The notes beneath the pieces are model-generated. The model was not told the origin of the DNA and searched no databases. It worked only from the letters and a program-made list of their open reading frames with translations. DNA of 64,000 nucleotides, from positions 8,562,186 to 8,626,185 of the forward strand of contig OX442317.1 in assembly GCA_949358305.1 (NCBI GenBank), written 5' to 3'. Below are positions 58,024 through 64,000 of the stretch, piece by piece. The DNA comes from Strigamia acuminata (taxonomy: Eukaryota > Arthropoda > Chilopoda > Geophilomorpha > Linotaeniidae). The number at the start of each line of letters is the position of its first letter. Position 1 is the first letter of the stretch. Made by a program: the position numbers and the translations under genes.

Positions 58024-61000
58024 ATGCGTCGTAGTGCAACGCGTCGATTTGCAGTGATCTTTCTATTCGGTGGCCTGCTGGCTTATCTTTCCTACAAAGT
58101 CGGCACTAGCGTCAAATCGCACACATCGCTGGAAGATATCAGAGATGGTTCGGCTTTACAAGCTAGAGTGCAAAGCCAATTGAATAAAAGCCAATTGCAA
58201 AGCCAATTGAATAAAAGCCAATTGCAAAGCCAATTGAATAAGTTTGTTGTCAATCCTAAAGAGCAGGCATGTCTGCATCCGGATTTAGACGCCAACGATC
58301 CGGTCTTGTCCAAGTTCTTTTCTCCCAGTTCGCCTATTGCTTGCGATTCGGAACCCGAATGGGTTTGCGTGTCGGGCGGTAAGGTCTCCGAGTGCAATCA
58401 CACATCCCAAAAACACAAGCAAATAGAATGTACTTACAACTTCTTGGAACGGGTTTCGGACTTCAAAACGGCCGAAATGGAAGCCATTCGTGCGAACGAA
58501 GGCGAACCGGTCAGTCTCCGGTCGGATTTTTTTAAGGTCCGGTGCGAGGATGCAAATGGGGAGCAATGGAGCAACATCATGGCCGGAATCCGAAAAGACG
58601 ACGAAGTCCGACGAAGGGCCGGCAAGAACCGATTACCGAACGACGCTTTAGGGTTAAATGTACTTATATTGGGCCACGATTCGCTCTCCAGAATGACTTT
58701 TATGAGGAAAATGCCAAAAACCTATGAATACATCACTGAAATGTTGGGTGCCGTTGTTCTTAAGGGATACAATATAGTTGGAGACGGAACTCAACAAGCT
58801 CTCATACCAATACTAACTGGAAAAACGGAACTGGAATTACCCGAAACCAGGAGGCGGATGGGCAGTAAAGCGCAGCATGTGGATGTGTATCCACTTGTGT
58901 GGAAGGATTTTCAGGACCACGGATATGTGACACTGTTTGCGGAAGATTGGCCCGGAATTGGGATGTTCACTTATCGACTCATGGGATTCAATGAACAGCC
59001 CACAGATCATTACATGAGGACATTCTATTTGTCAGCTAGAGAAGAGTACAGTCAACATCTTGAATATTGTTTGAGGGCAACTCCAAGGCATAAAGTAAAT
59101 GAAAAGCAACAAAAAAAGAAAAGTGTTTTAAACCACACGTTTCAAAAATATATTTTACAATATAGTGGAGCGTCGATTGGCCAAACTGAGCGGGCGTTGT
59201 TTGTTTGCATAATCGGTCATTACTTATACACATACTGTATTGTACACAAAAACCAAAGAAATTGACTAAAATTGATTAAAAAGTCGATAAAACATCAATC
59301 ACTACTGTTTGGTTAACAGGTCATACACATGACCGACGTTCAGATAATCGATGCTCTATGTGTATTGTTTCTCACTTAATGTATTCGGAAATAAACAGTT
59401 ATTTTTAAAAAAAACTGGAGCCGCACTCTAGGCTGGCAATTGAAATTGTGAGTAATTTTGTGTTTTTCCACTAGGTTAAACACAGACAACAGGTGATAAT
59501 ACTTGTATACCCTTGTCTGCTATACAAGTATTATACAATTATTATCACTTGTTGATGTCTGGTGTTTCACCTAGTGGCAAAATACGAAATTACTCATGGA
59601 GTGAGGGTCTAGTTTTTTTGAACATGACTGTACACCAATTTCGCAAAATTAAGCCAAATTAAGTATGGAGTATATTACTTGTAATGTACTGTAATGTAAT
59701 GTTTTTTAATCAATTATTTGTTTCATTTTTCTTTAGCCATTTTGTAAAGAAGACTTAGGAGATTAAATATGGAAAAATTCACAACCAAACAGCAAAACCC
59801 AAATAGTAAAATTTTACTAACAAACTCGAGCATAACCCAACGAGCATATCGTATGATCTCACAAGACGTTCCCAGGCACCTCCCATTATCAGTACCAAAG
59901 TTTCTAATGGCGTTCCGTCGCTTTCCTCACGAGTCAATTTTATAAATAATAAAATTAGCTTCGGTAACTCTCGCCATGGGCCAAAAGTAGGGATTTTGGC
60001 TTACATAACATGGGAATGACGTCACACGTACAGACACGAAACGACAGAAACGAGGCGTTTTAGAGTTTTTGAATGCAGCTACTATTTGTGCTTGCTGTTC
60101 GGTTGTGAATTTTTCCATAATTAATCTCCTAAGTCGTCTTTACAAAATGTAAAAAGAATTAACCAAGAAAAAAATTAAATCCTCAGACCCCTTCGTGACT
60201 TTTGGCCCACCCTGTACAACTGAAAAAATGCATTTGAAAATGCATTTATATATTGCAACATAATTTTAATGTATTTTAGAATTTAAAAAGTATTTAAAAG
60301 TTGGATTATTCAACAGGTTATGATGAATTGGATGAAGGAATTTTTCACCATGTACGCAGACAAGCCAAAATTCGCATTTAGTTTTCATTCTGAATTAAGC
60401 CATCGTGACAATGTAAATAAAATCGGATCAGCTGACGACGATCTCCATCAAATGATCTACTTCCTGCAGTCTCAGGGACATTTAAACACCACGCTCCTTG
60501 TCATCATGAGTGACCACGGACAGAGGTATGCGAAATACAACCAAATCTAACAATTTTCTTCATTATTTTCTAATTTCAGATTTTCTCAAATTCGTGAGAC
60601 GCAACAAGGCAAACAAGAGGAACGGCTGCCTTTCTTTGCATTTGTTTTTCCACCTTGGTTCGAACAAAAGTACCCAATTGCCATGATGAACTTCCGGCGA
60701 AACTCCGAACGCCTTACCACTCCATTCGATATTTATCCCACTTTGTACAACATCCTTCATTTCGAAGGACCGGGCAAAGGAAATGTCAAAGACCGCGGCA
60801 TCAGTTTGTTTAAAGAAGTAAAACGCGCTCAAACCGATTAACCCCGCTGCTAACACGAGCGATTTGATTTTCCAAAGGTTCCTTTAAGCCGCACTTGCAT
60901 GGATGCCGACGTGGAGCCACATTGGTGCGCCTGTCTCAATTGGAAACCCGTTGACGTAGGCGAGGAAATTGTGCAACAAGCAGCGGAGGCCCTCGTGCAG

Positions 61001-63161
61001 CACATTAATGACATAACCGATTTAGAAAGAGAGCTTTGCGAAATTCTCAAATTGCATAAAATTGTATGGGCTGGAAAATTTCTTCCTACCAAAGGTTGTT
61101 GTTAGTTTTGTTTTTATTTTTGTTTCTTTTTTGCTATTCTCGATGCCAAATTCAAATACCGTAAATCATCTCATAATGTGCGGCTGTTTTAATTACAAAA
61201 TCCGGATTCCCCCGCGTATTAATAGAGACCCGTGCATAAAAAAAAATTGAAAATCCTTTTTAACTGCATTCCGAATTGTCCAAATTTGAACATACCGGTG
61301 TTTACAATGGTTATACGCGCAAAAATTGCCAATTTTTACATGCAGATCACACTTTTATACTTTTCACGTTCATTTACTGCAAAAACTACATTTTTGTAGC
61401 AAAAAGACATTTCTATCAGCAAAAATCTACTTTTTACAGCCAAAAATTCGAGTCATCTTTACCGCGTTATATTAGAGACCTTAAGTACAACTACATTTCA
61501 AAAGTTTAGAAAGTGAGTGAATTTCACTCACTTTGTGAATAACACCAAAAATATGACTTAAAAGTTAAGCAAAACCAATTTATACCATCAGATTTGAATA
61601 AAACAATTATTTTTCATCTAAAATAGCTTATAGTTACATATATTTAGTTATATAGTTTAGTTACAAATCGAGATTTTTAAAACCTCACTGGTGTCAAAAG
61701 TTTAGAAAGTTAAAAAAATCATTTCATAAGTTTAGAAAGTGCAACATAATTCCTTTATTTCGACTTGAAAATAGGACATTTTCATTTTTTTGTTTAGTAT
61801 TTTGTTGGATGATCTCTGCATCGTATGACCGCCTTCAATCCGCGAGGCATTGTAGACAATACAGTAGAGGGCAAAACAATTGTGACATGTTGAATCTCAT
61901 GGCTGTATCTCGAGAAAAAAAGGAGGAAAGCCAATGAAATTTTAACTGAATATTTGTCTAACATTCTGCTTTGTTCACCTAAAATTTTATGCCAATCTAT
62001 CCATTAGTTCTAGAGAAAAAAATTATTTTATATATATTATTTTTATATATGTAACTATAAGTTATTTTAGATAAAAATTTATTGTTTTATTCAAATCTGA
62101 TGGTATAAATTGGTTTTGCTTAACTTTTAAGTCATATTTTTGGTGTTATTCACAAAGTGAGTGAATTTTTCACTCACTTTCTAAACTTTTGAAATGTAGT
62201 TGTAAAGGTGACTTTTAATTTCTGCGCAGATATTACAAAATTTAGATTTTCCCTGCGCTTTATTAGAGGCCTGCAGTCTATTGGAGACCCACGCACTATG
62301 AGAGGATGTACGGTAGTAAATTCCATTTTTTTTGCACACGGAAAGACAAAATTCTAACATTATTTATTGCTCACGAGTGGATGGCCGGTACTCCCGCGAA
62401 ATTGGTACTCCCGGGACTAAAAAAATCTAGCGAAAGGCGACGAAAAATGGCAAAAAAAATGGCTATTTTTTGTCAAAAATGGCCATCTTCAGCCATTTAT
62501 AGCCATTTTTCATGGTAAAAATGGCCATTTTTAGTCAAAAATGGCCATCTTCAGCCATTTATAGCCATTTTTCATGGTAAAAATGGCCATCTTCAGCCAT
62601 TTATAGCCATTTTTCATGGTAAAAATGGCCATTTTTAGTCAAAAATAGCCATTTTTAACCATTTTCCATGGCAAAACTGACTGTTTTTCGTCAAAAATGG
62701 CCATTTTCATCATTGAAACGTAACAAAATTTAACGTTTTGATGACGAAAATGACGTTTCAGCAACAAATTTTTGAACGACCCGGCTTTTCTCAAATTTCC
62801 CGGTTCCCGGTACCGTGATTTCTCACCCTAAGTATTTACTGTACACCTATTACTTTCTGAAACAAAGACTATACTTCTTTCAGGTTTACTTCAGTTTAAA
62901 AAGAGTGTCGATTACGACGGCTTTGTAGCCGATATGTCTGATCGGACAACAGTCAGCATCGAGTTGTACCAAGTTCAAATCTACACTCAACCCGGAGAAG
63001 GGCATTTTGAAGCGTCGATGAAATACGATGTATCGACTAAAACTTTCAGTATCAGAACGTCGGACATAAGTCGAGTGAACAAATACGGAAAAGCGGCGCA
63101 ATGCGTCGAAGAAACGCAAGAGCAGTTACGCAAATACTGCTATTGCAAGACCCTACCTTAA
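58024..63161 (+). CDS. DUF229 family (alkaline phosphatase/sulfatase-like) membrane protein
   Basis: Five exons: 58024-59094, 60317-60525, 60580-60817, 60878-61094 and 62884-63161; phases fit, 670 aa. The N-terminus is cytosolic-basic, then one membrane anchor (about residues 8-26), so probably type II with a lumenal or extracellular body. Family hallmarks: LNVLILGHDSLSRM (about 210), metal-ligand-like SDHGQR across the exon 2/3 junction, PTLYNIL, HWCACLNW and a C-terminal CYCKTLP. DUF229 proteins share the alkaline phosphatase superfamily fold; their substrates are unknown to me. Residues about 50-73 are three in-frame copies of a nine-residue QSQLNKSQL repeat. The stop-containing open frames after exons 1 and 3 are read-through into introns. 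Introns 1 and 4 are large because of transposon insertions. Confidence 0.9.
59450..59605. repeat. Foldback sequence in DUF229 intron 1
   Basis: Imperfect arms, gagtaattttgtgtttttcc at about 59450 and ggcaaaatacgaaattactc at about 59577, surround tatacaagtatt-type inner arms. Likely a small palindromic MITE. No coding content. Confidence 0.55.
59737..60218 (-). mobile_element. Mariner-type remnant in DUF229 intron 1
   Basis: A minus-strand frame starts MEKFTTEQQAQIVAAF (from 60118), like the N-terminus of mariner-type transposases, and then degenerates. Inverted copies of attttgtaaag..gacttagga occur at about 59737 and 60150. The right edge gtacagggtgggccaaaag (inverse near 60218) resembles a mariner terminus. 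The left terminus is degraded. Confidence 0.65.
61488..62202. mobile_element. Tc1-type foldback element in DUF229 intron 4
   Basis: Inverted ends CAACTACATTTCAAAAGTTT, flanked by TA (61486-61487 and 62203-62204). Arms of roughly 170 bp. Inside, a minus-strand fragment reads MPRGLKAVIRCRDHPTKY, the style of a Tc1 transposase C-terminus (about 61790-61855). No complete transposase. Confidence 0.8.
62440..62710. repeat. Tandem aaaatggccat repeats in DUF229 intron 4
   Basis: Repeated blocks of aaaatggccatcttcagcca plus tttatagccatttttcatgg, alternating with tttttagtcaaaaatggcc. The sequence is partly palindromic, so it is locally hairpin-prone. Spliced out of the gene. Confidence 0.8.
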
Positions 63162-64000
63162 GCATCTAAAAGTATTTTTATAATTTGGTATTTAACTATA
63201 AAACGAGGCGTGTCATCTAGCGCGACAAGAGCAACAACGATCTCAATCTACAGTGACAGGCGAAACTGCGGCTTCCGTATCTGTATTTAATAATTCTTGG
63301 ATGCCACTTCATCCTGTGACGGTTACACTGTCGTGTATTTTGCTAGTTAAAGACATTTATTTTACCCATAGATGGCGCTAGAACGTTTTAGCGGCAATTT
63401 CGAAGTTTGATTATTTTCAGTAATTAAAATATAAATTATTATTTATATTTTAGTCTGTTTCAGGTCTAAACAGTTATTTAATATATTTTATGTTGTTTTA
63501 ACTAGTTTACTACATAATTCTGTTGAATTATGTATAAATTTCACATCTGATATTCACCCCTCGCCACCCACTGAAAGTTGGACTAATTCCGGATTACAGT
63601 CAAAAGACTTAATCCGAAATGTGTCCTGCGTATCCAGTTCCTAGAGCGGACCTAGTAGAGGACTATGTCCTGGCTATCCGCTTCCTAGAGCCTAGGATTG
63701 GAAGGATTTAGCTGACCAGTGATCCCATTGGATCGATGATCAACCTATTGTCCAGTACGAGTAGATATTCCCGTGTAAACCGGATATATCGCTCGCTCTC
63801 TTGTTGGTGTTCTGTTCCTGACGCCACTTGAACCGGGTTTGGTGGACTTAGGGCCACTTGGGTAAATTTAGTTCACTTTGTTGTACTTAGGGACAATGGA
63901 TAGCTGTAGCTATGGAAAGTAACATTTATCAATTTAACATTTATTCTCAGAATTTCAGTACAGGCCGGATAAGAAATACTTGATATTTAGTGTAAGAATC
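63162..64000. other. No feature recognised
   Basis: Beyond the DUF229 stop no polyadenylation site is certain, and I see no exon series, transposon ends or tandem arrays. Short repeats of cctagagc..gga (63640-63695) are too weak to name. Confidence 0.5.

Noticed and set aside
59095-59265. DUF229 protein ending at 59265
   Set aside because: That stretch is intron read-through after a gtaaat donor; the family's C-terminal domains continue in exons at 60317-63161.

Overview
Eukaryotic nuclear DNA, AT-rich. Genes carry short introns (about 45-80 bp, GT..AG) and TATA-box promoters, and transposons are very dense. The gene content is secreted GMC (FAD) oxidoreductases, a DUF229 sulfatase-like membrane protein and an unrecognised secreted cysteine-rich family. 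With Tc1/mariner, hAT and Ty3/gypsy elements, this fits an arthropod or another ecdysozoan. The species cannot be named from the sequence.

Layout: bases 651-52330 are a decaying tandem array whose unit is [GMC oxidoreductase - spacer - small secreted protein (SSP) - noncoding modules X and Y]. Unit A is about 0.65-18.7 kb (GMC-A with a 1-bp frameshift, intact SSP-A). Unit B is 18.7-30.4 kb (intact GMC-B, intact SSP-B). Unit C is 30.4-39.6 kb (GMC-C broken by a 110-bp inverted duplication, intact SSP-C). Unit D is 39.7-44 kb (GMC remnant, intact SSP-D). A last-exon SSP relic lies at 46.2 kb, and SSP-E at 50.8 kb has no GMC partner. An intact 4.9-kb Ty3/gypsy element (52342-57240) separates the array from a five-exon DUF229 gene (58024-63161) whose 5' flank resembles module X of the array.

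History readable from the sequence: unit B is an 11,704-bp tandem duplication. Its front (through GMC exon 4) matches unit C and its rear (from intron 4) matches unit A, so the breakpoint lies inside a MITE in GMC intron 4 and GMC-B is a C/A hybrid gene. The A-to-B spacing of 17,687 bp equals 11,704 plus A-specific insertions of 3,364 (hAT plus TSD), 2,610 (second TIR element plus TSD), 8 and 1 bp. Paralogous empty sites therefore date many of the transposons.

The most novel content is the SSP family. Each gene has six small phase-compatible exons encoding about 170 aa, with a signal peptide and eight conserved cysteines. Single-ORF scanning misses it because the true exon-2 acceptor lies in a different frame from the longest open stretch. 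GMC and SSP genes are on the same strand, are co-amplified and share a core-promoter sequence, which suggests, without proof, a joint secreted function.
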